From Brachynemurus nebulosus (Eukaryota > Arthropoda > Insecta > Neuroptera > Myrmeleontidae), in assembly GCA_035578155.1 (NCBI GenBank), contig JAPWDM010000070.1:144001-208000 (forward strand): a DNA stretch of 64,000 nucleotides, in the 5' to 3' direction. The notes below the pieces were generated by a model that made no database searches, was not told the origin of the DNA, and saw only the letters and a program-made list of their open reading frames with translations. The translations under genes and the position numbers were made by a program. Of this stretch, positions 47,421-58,514 are shown piece after piece (within the stretch, counting starts at the first letter, position 1; each line of letters starts with the position of its first letter).

Positions 47421-47496
47421 ACACCTTATCATGGTTAAAGAGCTCATACACCTTATCATGGTTAAAGGGCTCACACACATTATCATGGTTAAAGGG
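47419..47496. repeat. Three 27-bp repeats next to the array, right arm
   Basis: ACACCTTATCATGGTTAAAG and variants occur three times at 27-bp spacing and are followed at once by TATAAATT (47497), a plausible TATA box for the outward genes. Confidence 0.7.
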
Positions 47497-47787
47497 TATA
47501 AATTAGTTAAACTTACACAAAATATTGTCAATTTACCGGTGGTTGTCAAAGAGTTAACATCACTTTCGCTGAAAAAACAATTTCGTGGTAAAACAATTGC
47601 ATTTCGAACCATGATAATTTACAATTCAGAGCAGTCCAACGCTAAACAACCTAGCAAAGGACTTTCGAAACCTAAGATCATTAAACGTAAAACTTTTAAG
47701 CGACAACACATTTCACCCGAAAATTTAGCATTCCTTAAATCACTAGGTCTTAAAGTGAAAAGAACATGGTACGCACCAATGTGCTAA
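47431..47787 (+). CDS. Outward gene 1, right copy: small basic protein, unknown function
   Basis: The predicted protein is the same as that of the left copy (43506-43862), read outward. The ATG at 47611 lies downstream of TATAAA at 47497-47502 and is in frame, so a 58-residue product is the more likely one. The C-terminus has KRKTFKRQHI and NLAFLKSLGLKVK. It lies 158 bp upstream of outward gene 2, in the same direction. Confidence 0.55.
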   Translation: MVKELIHLIMVKGLTHIIMVKGYKLVKLTQNIVNLPVVVKELTSLSLKKQFRGKTIAFRTMIIYNSEQSNAKQPSKGLSKPKIIKRKTFKRQHISPENLAFLKSLGLKVKRTWYAPMC

Positions 47788-47945
47788 ATATTATTAACAG
47801 TTTGTAATTTGATGGTCAACTAGCAATAGCTATTAGTATCCTTTTTCGGATACATCCCACAAATTAACATCCTCACCAATTTTAATTATTTTATATAAAG
47901 TTGTGGATTCTGTGAGTAAATTCAGTTCTACAGCGGCGATAAAAA

Positions 47946-48420
47946 ATGGCGTTTCTTGACATACAAGGCTATCAAGGAGCTAACAACCAATTTTATTTTA
48001 AAGAAGTTGGTATCGTTGCGGAAAATTCGGATGAAATATTACATCTTATATTCGACGCACCGTTTGATTTCAACGAGTTGCCGAAGAAATATGAACGGGT
48101 TGCTGCACGTTGGCTTTGCCGAAATTGGCATGGGATACCTTGGTCATATGGATTTATTCCGTACAAAAAACTTCATTCCATATTGAAACCTATATTAAAG
48201 AAGTTTCAAGGGCGGTGAAAAGAAGAAATGGATTTCAAATTTGTTTGATGGTACCGAAAACCAGCCGTAGATTTTGAATTTGGAAGAAATATTTGATGTA
48301 CCGAAGATTTCCAATCTGCGAGATGAATATTATTCAAGACGCTGTATGATCCATTCAGATAAAATTTGCTCATTAGAAAACTGTATTCTTTTAAAAAAAT
48401 TTTATATGGAAAATAAATAG
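47946..48420 (+). pseudogene. Outward gene 2, right copy: nuclease-like protein, broken
   Basis: The first 90 codons (47946-48218) match the left copy exactly. The coding signal then continues one frame over (~48208 on), meets a TAG at about 48268-48270, and reads on to a Cys/His-rich end with RRCMIHSDKICSLENC and the stop at 48418-48420. The two disruptions are shared by both arms, so they arose before the arms were last made identical, or the short 90-residue form is what is used. Family and fold assignment is from memory of similar insect element proteins. Confidence 0.6.
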
Positions 48421-49653
48421 ATTTTTAGTAATATATAGATTTAAGCAATTTAATTTTTTTGTATACATATTCTATAAATAAAATTTAAAAAAAAAAGAAA
48501 AATATGTGCGTTTTATTTAATTATTACCGTGAATTCCCCTATTTTTTTTTACAGCAAAAAGTTTCTTTCGTTAACCAATAAGAGTATTAACAAAAATCTT
48601 ATGAAATTTATTATTCTAATTGAAAAGCATATTTCATGATACACCCTGTATACTAAAATATTTATTAAAAATACTAAATATACACCAGTTATATATACAT
48701 GATATTATATATATGTTAATGATTGATAAAGTATCAAATTCAAAATGTTCTAGTCTATAAAAATTTTGATTTTACAGACTTAAAAATTTAGTAAAACTCA
48801 ATGCTGTTATCATTTTTATATTAAGCGACGTGTTTATAGTAATTTAAAACCAAAAATTGAACTTTTATTCTGTTTAAAAATGTTAAATACAATACTATTA
48901 TAGATTATACCCTAATATAAAATATGTATCAGTATTAAAATGATATACATTGATTTTGCTGATTAAACAAATTTTTTGCAATATTTATAAATTATTTTAT
49001 AATTAGATTTAATACTTATTCATAAATGGCTATACAATTCGTTTACTAGTATTCATAAAAATTAAAATTATATACAAATTTTCTTTCTTATTCTCAATAT
49101 ACAGAGTGTACACATAAAATATTTTTAATATACAGAGTCTATACATATGTACATACTGAATTATTTCAGATAATTTTCGTTTGATATAGAAACAGTTTTG
49201 TGCTACAGTCAAATTCAAAAGTGTTGTGCACCATAAGAAGTAATATTTTTTGTAACTTGTTAAAATTTCAAGAACTTTTGTTAGTTAACTAAAAAATTGG
49301 TCACTGTAGGTTAAATGTTAAAGTATTAAAACTGATAAAAATAATTTCTTGCTTGAGGCCTACAATGGGTGATATTTTTTACTAAACAATTTTTTAACTC
49401 ATTAATATTCCATGACGTCATCTTTCTTATACCAAAAAAAACTCCATATATGAGTCATATGATCATAATTCAGCTAAAATAAACATTTAATTATTAGTTG
49501 TTTGTTTATTTTAAAACTGATAAAAATTCCTGGAATTTTCCAAGGTTAAATATACCAAAAATCCCCATAAGGTACAGTTTACACTCGATTTCCGGCAGTA
49601 CAGTAGCGGTCAGAAATCTGGACCCCGGAGTCTGGTTTTAAAATCCAGCGCTT

Positions 49654-50154
49654 GGTACAGTGCCCCGCAAAATTTAGCGGCCACTCCTTGGGTTAGGGTA
49701 TTCCCCACATTTTTGACTTGGTAATGTACCTTTCGTTTAAAATGACGCAATTAAGGTAAGCGCGTGTTGGGGTTAAGGTTTGCACGTACAGTACGCTTCA
49801 AAAAGTGTTCGGATACCTTTTTTTGGTCAGAGGGCCCGCACTTTTGACATGGCAGTGTACCAAAAATTTAAGTACAGTACGGCGTCAAAAGTTTGGAGCC
49901 ACCCCCGAGTTAGGGTATTCCCCACATTTTTTGACGTGATAGTTCGTTTAAGATGACGTACTTAAGGCAAGCGCGCGTAGGGGTCAAGGTTTGCACGTAC
50001 AGTACGTTTCAAAAAGTGATCGGATACCTTTTTGGTCAGGGGGGCCCGCACTTTTGACACGGTAGTGTACCAAAAATTTAAGTACAGTACGGTGTCAAAA
50101 ATTTGGGGCCACCCCCCGAGTTAGGGTAATCCCACATTTTTGACGCGGTAGTGT
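49654..50154. repeat. Subterminal ~210-bp tandem repeats, right arm
   Basis: Mirror image of 41140-41640. Confidence 0.8.
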
Positions 50155-50600
50155 GCCCCATCTATCAAATTGTAACCTAAAATTCAGTCTGCGCATGCGT
50201 CGTGTACTTAAATTCAGTCTGCGCATGCGTTAGGTTTGGCTGGTAATGGGTTAACACAAAATGAAATTGTTATAAGTAAATTGTGATGACGCATAATGGG
50301 TTAACATAAATTAATTTGGTTGCTGGTGATGACTCATGTGTTTGGAATTTCAAGGCCAACAGTATGAGCGAGTGTTGGGGTCAAATGTCAACAACAAATT
50401 TTAAATACATGTACTCGGTACGTGCCGGGTCAAAGGTCAAGGTTTGCACATCGATACAGTTTGATGACTCATCAGTTCGGAATGTGTAGTACCGTAGAAT
50501 GGGTGCAATAGGACCGTAAGTCACACGCTTTCAAACATCGTCAAAAGGGTTCAAGTTACTCCGTTTTGCGGTGGCCCAGAACCCGCTCAGCTATTCTACT

Positions 50601-50606
50601 TATATT
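50601..50606. repeat. Right 6-bp target duplication (TATATT)
   Basis: Identical to 40688-40693. Confidence 0.9.
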
Positions 50607-51324
50607 TATTTTATTATTTCTAAAATGAGTAACACTCAAGCCGTAAATTCAAAACAGTATTTAAAAAATGGGTTACATGAATGTCTACATGTTACTGTTC
50701 CATTCAATAAATAATATGAGAATGAATATTCATAGTATGAATGTCAGTGTCTAATATTTCAGTAGCTAATACGAATAACGTATTCCGTTCATATTTACAT
50801 ATTATAGTATATCAAATTTCGGAAATACCTAACAATAATATAGTATTTTTTGTGTGATCAAATTAGGTACATATTATAAAGTTGTCAAGCTTGAAACTTC
50901 TACAGCTAGCAGCCCGATGATAAACCTATACAAGAAAGTTAGTCCTTCTTAATAACTTTGCAACGCTAAAAATCTCGTATTTAGTTAATTTTCATCTTTA
51001 TAATTGCACTTTTTTCACTTTCCTTATAGTACTTAAGAAGAAAACAAAAACAAATAAATTACAATTATTACATTACAATTCTTTGGTATAGTTTAAATTG
51101 TAAAGAGGTAATCTAGTAACCAAAATGACATGTTTATTATTCGCCATTTAAATTTTATTATGAGATAAGAATTGCACGACCATAACATAGTTTAAAACTG
51201 CAATATTTGTTTTCCTTAATGTTTTTAATACCTGTATTACGAATGCTAAACATATAAGAATGTAATAATATACCTAATTACCTACACATATGTATGAATA
51301 AATGTATAACAATATCTGACGAAA
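50607..51324. other. AT-rich DNA without recognised feature
   Basis: Nothing was recognised. Confidence 0.5.
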
Positions 51325-51326
51325 TA

Positions 51327-51523
51327 CACCAAACGTTCACTATATGGTACACAAACATGCATAGTGCGCTCTCTCTCTAGGTATCATGATACCACAGGTT
51401 CTAGATATGCTGTCACAATATATGATGTATTGTAGAACACACTCAGTAACTGTGGTATCTATGTCATTTAGAGAGAGAGAGCGCACTATGGATGTTTGTG
51501 TACCATATAGTGAACGCTTGGTG
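51327..51523. mobile_element. 197-bp MITE with ~70-bp inverted ends, TA target
   Basis: CACCAAACGTTCACTATATG at the left and CACCAAGCGTTCACTATATG inverted at the right, continuing through GTACACAAACAT and the GCGCTCTCTCTCTA run. Flanked by TA (51325-51326, 51524-51525). It is nearly a hairpin and non-coding. Confidence 0.85.
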
Positions 51524-51525
51524 TA

Positions 51526-52439
51526 ATACGGTACTTGACTGTATTCAAAAATTGTTTTAAATGTTGAATAATTTTATGTATTGTCCTTAAATATATTCAA
51601 TTTTAGTAGTGACAAATAAAAATATTCTTTAGTTACTTAAAAATTCGATTTCGAAAATTATAAATTTTTAGCCTTCATTTAAATGGTTAAAAACGCAGTG
51701 ATATTTGAAAATGACGTCATTTTTTAATAGTAGATCTTATTACTCTAGTTACGGTTTGTCTATGACAAATTGCATTTTCATTGTGACATTTTTACAATTC
51801 TAATTGACCAAGAGAAGTTATTTTTCTTTGTAATTTATTTTGAACTTTTTGGTTTGCAATTAATTTTGCACTCAAAAAAGATTGATGGAAGGAATACATC
51901 GTCACTCAATACGTAAAATATCCGTAGTGTTTTAAATATTATGTTAAAAATGCTTTTATTTTTTGCTACAATTTTAAAGTTACGTTTTCCTAAAGTGCAT
52001 TTAATACTTGTAGGGCTTCATGAAAATCTTACGATGATGATAAATGAAGAAGATAACAAAGTAGAAAGTTGTAAATACCACTAAAACTGAGCATGATGAC
52101 TGCTGAATATTGTGTACAAATTTGAAACCGTGTTGACAAGTGTTGATATGAATGAAAGCGACATCTGTTTGAGTTAAATCGTGACGTCATTGCATACGTT
52201 ACTACGCCAAATCGTTTTTCCCGCCAATTGGTTCATTTAAAATTGAACAATGGTTTTTTGAAGATTTTTAAAAATTTAACAAAAATTAACTAATTTATAC
52301 GTAAGAACAAAGCATTTAGAATCATTTCTCAATTGCAGTCAAGTACCCTATTCTGATCCCATTTGAAATTAATGTTGATCATGTTGATCATTGAAAATAT
52401 TGTTCGACTTTAAACTGAATATGTATGTTTTTGAGCTGG
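51526..52439. other. AT-rich DNA without recognised feature
   Basis: Nothing was recognised. Confidence 0.5.
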
Positions 52440-52605
52440 AATATTTTCAATTTCAAATGTTATCGAGTATCTATGAAACATTATTAATGTATGGCGAACG
52501 TTTATTCGTATTTATACATACACCAATATTCATATGTTCACTTAATGTCCAGCTTTAGCTGATACTTGAACATTCGATTTACTTTTCAATCACTATGTGA
52601 ATTTT
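52440..52605. repeat. SINE body fragment
   Basis: Similar to the body of the units at 27484-28809 (TTTCAAATGTTATCGAGTAT, TACACCAATATTCATATGTT, TTAGCTGATACTTGAACATT) but without the tRNA-like head. Confidence 0.75.
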
Positions 52606-52663
52606 AATCAACTGCTGGTATATTATTGAAAAAGTTCATGACTAACAAGGGAGAAAAGCCGCA

Positions 52664-53423
52664 AAGTTGAAAATTCAAAAAAATCTGAATCTCTATCAGT
52701 TTGTAGAGGGCGACTACCTAATAACATAAAAAATATCAGTTGCTGCTAAAAAACGTTTTTAAGGGGTGAAATTGCCCTTCAAAAATTGGGGTAAAATTTA
52801 ATTTTTCAAATATCTCGAAAACGGTAAGAGATGGAGCAAAAGTTTAAATTGGTGATATTACTCTTTTTTAAAGAGCTATCTATTGATATGAAACTGGTTC
52901 AAATTGCATCAACAGGGGTGGCTGAAGGTTAAAATTTGGAGGTTAATTTTGCAAAAAGAGGATAAAAAATAAGATATATATACAAATTTGTTTACGGATT
53001 TCAAATCTACGTAAAAGAATCTAATTGATCTGTTTTTGCTCAATTTCCTAATATTAAGTCTAAGGTTAGTTAACTAGTGGGTGACTGTTTCGACATAGTC
53101 GTTCTGTTTGAGTAATTCAAGAATTTCGTCATGGAAAATAATTTAAGACAATTAGACTACTGTAAGAATGAAATTTTTGAATTCGAAATTCAGTTTGAAC
53201 AACATTGGAGAGAGGGGTGAGTCACCTCCTTAAATTACTTACTATTTTTCATACATTCATTTTTACTATTAACACACTGGCGGTGGGTAACAATGTCAGA
53301 ATAAGTGTTTCTGATGCTGATTCCTAATCTTTATTTCATATATAGAACTGATACTTTTATGTTATTAGGTAGTCACTCTCTACAAATTGAGAAAGTTTCA
53401 GATTTTTTTGAATTTTCGACTAC
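52664..53423. mobile_element. Dispersed repeat A, copy 3, with terminal inverted repeats
   Basis: The ends match in inverted orientation over ~75 bp: GTTGAAAATTCAAAAAAATC on the left and GTCGAAAATTCAAAAAAATC inverted from the right, then (T/A)TTTGTAGAG and GACTACCTAATAACATAAAA. The interior carries the repeat A blocks (AAATATCTCGAAAACGGTAA, AATATTAAGTCTAAGG). This copy defines the family as a ~760-bp MITE. No coding region. Confidence 0.8.
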
Positions 53424-53429
53424 GTGACC

Positions 53430-54040
53430 TTTCTTTGTAAGTACAACTATGTATAATCGAATACCATTGAGCTATAAACAACGAATTACGTGTCGTTATA
53501 AACATTTTCACTATTAAACTTCTAGACGCTTTATCATTTATATTTTAGGTGTGTGTGCCTGTGTGTGTATATATTTATGAATATTGTTATTTTTTTGTAT
53601 AAAAGAATTTTACCGAAAAAAAAATATTGTGATGTAAATAATTTTGTCTCATTTTAAAATTAAATTTATAAAAACAAATAAAGGCGTTTATATACATACG
53701 TGGCCTATTTCCATTTATTCCCTTTTTTCTATGCATGCAAGGATATATAGGAGCCGAATAAAAATTTTACAACATGACGCACGTATACACATATCGGAGC
53801 AGACACGTTTAGATCTTACATATATATGTATGTACATGTTGGTATATTGGTTATATTATAAAATTTCGCAATATTACGTTTATGGAGACTAATGTTATAA
53901 AGTTTGCGAATAGCTCTATAAAATTAAATTAATTCATAGGTACCTACATGAGAAAATTTTTGAAAAATTTAATGTTACTAACTACTTACCTAATAAAACT
54001 ATCAAACGTATCAGAAACTTGATGTTGAACTCTTTTGTGT
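53430..54040. other. AT-rich DNA without recognised feature
   Basis: There is a short GT-rich run (~53550-53570). An 82-codon frame at 53644 lacks motifs. Confidence 0.45.
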
Positions 54041-54048
54041 CTGCTTCC

Positions 54049-55529
54049 CAGCCCCGGATCTACGATTTTTTAGAACCGCGGCAGAAGTTTGATATTGGTC
54101 CCCCCTCTCTCCAGTGTTGGAGATAAATTCTTAAAAAACCTCATAAGTATACAAGTCCTATTTTCCCATTGCAGCAATGGTAATAATTTAGATCTTTGTA
54201 AAGAATCAATATAGGGTGAATGCGGGAAAGATGCCGCACATTTTGAAAACACTTGATAATTAATTCTTAAAGTATGCATTAAATTAACATTTTTGTAGAG
54301 CCTGCAAAGCGGCGTCTCTCCCACACCTATGGGAGAGATGCCGCATCAAAGAAGGTGAGACGTCGCATAGTTCATATTAAAAATTTTGCATTTTACACAC
54401 ATCTCCATACATGATGCACGCCATATGTAACCATTTTTGGCACTTTATACATCTTAACCAGTCAAATTCTTTTTTGTTTCTGAGTACTTTTCAAAACATT
54501 CAATACACAGGCAATCATCATTATTTTCGTTATTTTTACTAATATGAGAGCTCTTCCTGATTCATTAATGGATCTTTTATATTTACGTGGCATAATTTAC
54601 AGTCCAAAAAAATTACATAATTAAGGTATAAGTCTATGATTTTAAAAAGTAAAATATGATGCGGCATCTATACCAACTTTAAATGTGGCATCTCTCCTTT
54701 TTGTTGGGATAGATGCCGCATGTTGCTATAGTAAGCATAGTGCGGAATTCTAACCTAAGATTTTACACGGTACTTTTAAATGTACCTAAATTAATAACAA
54801 AACTTATTTTCATTCAAACAATGAAATATAGATTCTTAAATTCTACTGAATTAAGTGCTTGATAAAATATTATGTTAAAAAAATTACTTTTCAATAACAA
54901 AAATTTGGGTAATTACTAAACTGATGGACTAATCATAAATATTACCATATACAACTTAAATAAGTAACTTATCTTAAACATATAATCCATTAATAGCGCT
55001 ATCTATCAATCAGCGGACGAACTATGGCTACTGCGGCATCTCTCCCCCACTTACCCTACAATTTGATTTTTATTTTAATAAACTTACTCCAAAAGCACTG
55101 TAAGTTGTGCAAATTTCAAATTTTTATCATCAGCCCCATTACAGATATAATATAGAGACTCAAAGTTCTAAAATTTGAAAAAAAGTGAATTAAAAACTTA
55201 AAGAAATATTTATTACCCTTAAAATTGTTTTTATTTCAATCTTTTAGGGTGAACAGTTTATGAAATATGTGTAAAAGGTTGTTAACATAAAAACCAGCGC
55301 AAATTGGAAAACAAAACTGGCCACTACGCGTAAACGATTTAAGATAATTTTTTTTAAGAATTGTTCTTAATACCTCAAATACAATAGAAACAACTGGGAG
55401 AATATTATTTTTTTCTAAAATGGTCGAACAACCAATTTTTTCTTTGGACCATTTGATATAGACCGAACCATTATGATTTTGGCGCCCCCTAAAACTGCCG
55501 CGGTTTGCTACCCCTTAGATCTGGAGCTG
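54049..55529. mobile_element. hAT-like composite element interrupted by a MITE
   Basis: The left end CAGCCCCGGATCTACG and the inverted right end CAGCTCCAGATCTAAG are imperfect inverted repeats followed on both sides by AACCGCGGCAG. The interior right half (55070-55460) is the inverted relative of 39925-40625. A TA-target MITE is nested at 54214-55056. The target duplication is weak (4 of 8). Confidence 0.6.
54214..55056. mobile_element. TA-target MITE with repeated GATGCCGCA motif, nested
   Basis: The ends GGGTGAATGCGGGAAAGATG and, inverted, GGGTAAGTGGGGGAGAGATG are both followed by CCGCA and flanked by TA (54212-54213, 55057-55058). The end motif GAGAGATGCCGCA recurs inside at ~54334 and inverted or variant near 54660-54720, so several potential transposase sites lie between the ends. 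The style fits the Tc1/mariner group. The 84-codon minus frame at 54070 is chance. Confidence 0.8.
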
Positions 55530-55539
55530 CTCTTTGTAC

Positions 55540-57159
55540 ACATGACTCCGCACAGTGGAGTTGTATCGCACACAGAGAATGGCTCTTTCGGAGCGCATAG
55601 CACAGCTAGTAGAAGATTTGTCAATAGAGTCAAATACTTAAGACATCAGTAAATATCTTTGGTTGATACTAACGATATTCTACACGATGGAACATAGAAA
55701 AAAAATTTTATCATCACTTTTTCCAGTTACCTATATTAACTGAGATCTGTAGTAACTGTAATACCTATGTAAAGTATTAATTAGTCAATGACAAAAATAA
55801 GTCAAAGACAATAATGACAAAATTATAAAAGTTCCAAGCTGAATATGAACGAATAAAATGGCTGCTTTTATAAACATTCGTTAAGCAAAACGTTACCGAC
55901 AACGAAGAGATATAAACCCTGGTAACTCCAAAAACGATTCCAATTTGAACCTAATAGTGTCAATTTTTGGGTGACTCAGCTTTTGTCTGAAGATAATGAT
56001 GATATAAAAGCAAGCCTGTAACTAAGCTGGCGCAAGGGGGCTTTGCCCCGGGGCCTCTAGCCAAACAGGGCCCCAAAGAGAATACAAGAAAATCTAAAAT
56101 ACGCATAATAAAGAGTTTGAATTAAGTTACCTAAAGCATTTAAATTAAATCACCTAATTTTCTTTTCACAAAACTGCTAAATCTGCTCCTCAGTTGTAGA
56201 AACAGATTAACACTCTCAAACAACTCACCGTCATCTCCTCCATCCCGAAAAATAATAAACTCATCCACGATATCCACCAAGTCTTGTTGTTAACACTGGC
56301 GCTTAACGGCATTTCACCTTTTCAAAAGCTTTATGTTCCAGGGTGGGCATTGCTGTAAATACAATAAAAATTAAATTTAAAAATAAAAAACCCGACCGCG
56401 TAGAAAGTGAACTAAGAAAATGGAAACAAGAATAAATAGAAAAATGAATTAAAAAAAGTAGCTGGAGGCATCAGATATTTCTGTTCAACTTGATACATGT
56501 ATGCCTCTGACTAGTTTAGTTTTTTATTCATTTTTCTATTTTTGTTTTTCTGTTTGCGTCTTTTTAGTTAAATTTTTACGCAGTGGGGTTTTCTAATATT
56601 TTAAATTTTTTTTTTCTCTTTAAGACCTTTACTTTAATACACCTCTTAATAAATTTTCATTATATGTTTTTTGTCGAAAATTAAATATGGTGTTTTACAG
56701 CCGCCACAGCCGCCATATTGAATTTATTGACATTTCATGTATCCTGTATCATTCTCGAGGTTAAGACGAATCCGTTAAATTAAAATTTTTCAATAAATTG
56801 CGTTAATAAATTTGCTAACAGATTTTACGATGATGTAACGCCATTGTTCAAAGTTCAGATTTTATCAGTCAGAAATGCTTTTAGACTAAAATTAAAGGCG
56901 TTCGCAGATATAAAACAGTTTGCGAATCTCCTACTGACAGAAAACGGTTCCTTAGCTTCAAGCTACCCAAATGTACTTACCGCTTGCTTTATATACTTCA
57001 TTGTCTATCAAAAATTATCTACGAAGCTCCCTATGCTCTAATGATAGAGCACAGGGAATTGATTTTAACGGAGTTACTGATGTTTTTGCCAGTGTCAAGT
57101 CAAGAGAAACAAGAGAAACAAATGACAAGTTCTGTACTACACCTGTTAGTCATTTAACT
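55540..57159. other. AT-rich DNA with a GC-rich patch at ~56030-56080
   Basis: GGGGGCTTTGCCCCGGGGCC near 56037 looks like a degraded hAT end (compare CACGTGCCCCGGGCGCC at 18390). No partner was found. Frames at 56844-57162 lack motifs. Confidence 0.4.
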
Positions 57160-57245
57160 TAGGTTAATTAAAATTCACATAATGTTTGAAAAATTATCAA
57201 AATTTGATCGAACCCGGATCTCTTGGTTGCTAGCCAACTAAACCA
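57160..57245 (-). repeat. Degraded SINE tRNA-like fragment
   Basis: AATTAAAATTCACATAATG, TTTGAAAAATTATCAAAA and CGAACCCGGATCTCTTGGTT match the minus-strand heads at 27660-27740, with loss of the A-box side. Confidence 0.7.
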
Positions 57246-57296
57246 CATATTAAGTTACAGTTTGTTTAATTACTTACTTTAGAGTTTGGGTACCTA

Positions 57297-57458
57297 CACG
57301 GAGAGAAAATTCCTATAAAAATTACTGTGCTCATACTACAATCGACGTGTAACAGGCGAACATATCCAATTTTTGTACGGTAAAATTGGATATGTTCGCC
57401 TGTTACATGTCGATTGTAGTATGAGCACAGTAATTTTTATAGGAATTTTCTCTCCGTG
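57297..57458. mobile_element. 162-bp near-perfect palindromic MITE (CACGGAG type)
   Basis: Both ends read CACGGAGAGAAAATTCCTAT inward and the two halves pair almost completely to a loop near 57376 (TTTTTGTACGG). Flanked by TA (57295-57296, 57459-57460), and the symmetry extends to GTACC/GGTAC. Its right half matches the right end of the element at 12856-13669. Confidence 0.9.
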
Positions 57459-57461
57459 TAG

Positions 57462-58512
57462 GTACGGGCCTGCACCAAAGGTGGAGAATTAAGCTAAAAA
57501 GAAAAAATGTGAATGCTGGATTTTCCTGTTTGCAAAAGTATCTTTTTTTCTTGTTTCCAAACATTTCAGTTGATTTGTAGACAATAATATTGACATCAGT
57601 TTTCTTTTTACTGTTGCTTTACGCGTCCTGGGCTCAATTCTCATCACTTTACCCGTTATAATGCTGAAATTTTCATAATAAAAATTCGCTAAAATTTATC
57701 ATATCCAAATGGGCGTACACTTCATAAATTAGTAACGCAATAACACTTGACTCAAATAAAAAATTAAATAGGACACATAATTTTTGAACAACAAAAATCA
57801 AGTCGATTTTGGTTTCGGTGAGTTTATCTCGTTTTCACAGCAATGTGTATGTTTGATTGGACTATTGTCAGATCAGTCTGTTACTTGTTTCTTGTACGCC
57901 AAATCTTCACAACTTAACAATATATGTCTCCTGCAAAACTGGTCCATTCAGCTTAAGCCTTGTTAACATTTTTGTAAACGTACTGTACCTACACGCAATG
58001 GTAACATTTTATTTTGTACCTTGTTATAAATAACGGTGACATTATTATTTTCAGTTCATTTACTTAACATTGTGCGATATTTTTCCTTTGATGTTCCTTC
58101 ATTTTACACGATACACATCAGAGATTCTCCAGCTCTGGAAATTTTATTTGCCAGAGTTGTTAGATAGACGTACAAAAAGGAAACGAGCGGAATTATATTT
58201 CCACGCAGAAAATTTTCCTTTAACATTAATTTAAAAAAAAAAAAATAGATCAAACTGTCGTCAGTTAGATTAAATGTCATATTAAGAAAAAATTACATAA
58301 TTTATTCTCACTGAATGTTGCAGATAATTAGATAACCTTCGTTTACGAGTTTTATTGTATCGACGTGGGTGTGTAAAAAGACCAAATCAATTTTGTTGCT
58401 TATAGTATTACATAGGAATTAGGGAATATTTCATAGGGGATGGGTAAGTAAGTTATTCTTCAAAAGTAAAATTAATGTGAAGTATTTCTCATCCAATTTA
58501 TATTTTATCTTA
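57462..58512. other. AT-rich DNA without recognised feature
   Basis: A 60-codon frame at 57784 has no motif. Confidence 0.45.
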
Positions 58513-58514
58513 TA

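Larger units (their letters stand above)
46716..47438 (+). other. Open frame of APGVTHF heptapeptide repeats, right arm
   Basis: 240 codons, counterpart of the left-arm frame, with a different N-terminus read from the core side (46716-46760). The opposite strand is open as SHSGSKM repeats (46977-47612). Probably a property of the minisatellite. Confidence 0.4.
40694..50600. mobile_element. 9.9-kb Polinton/Maverick-like element with giant inverted repeats
   Basis: The element begins AGTAGAATAGCTGAGCGGG and ends with its exact inverse, flanked by a perfect 6-bp duplication TATATT. Polintons are known for 6-bp duplications, long inverted repeats and 5'-AG ends, and all three are seen here. The inverted repeats are ~4101 bp (left) and ~3849 bp (right), far longer than the usual few hundred bases to about 1 kb. 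The unique core (44795-46751) is under 2 kb. Gene order: outward genes and a minisatellite in each arm, two convergent genes in the core. No polymerase B, integrase, ATPase, protease or capsid is recognisable, so it is probably non-autonomous. The arms are nearly identical, implying recent insertion or ongoing homogenisation. Confidence 0.88.
46752..50600. repeat. Right terminal inverted repeat
   Basis: Inverted counterpart of 40694-44794, shorter by about 252 bp, which equals twelve 21-bp units. Outside the array the arms differ by only scattered bases. Confidence 0.93.

Noticed and set aside
40694..50600. Integrated large DNA virus
   Set aside because: No capsid, polymerase or packaging genes are visible; the ends and duplication fit a transposon better.
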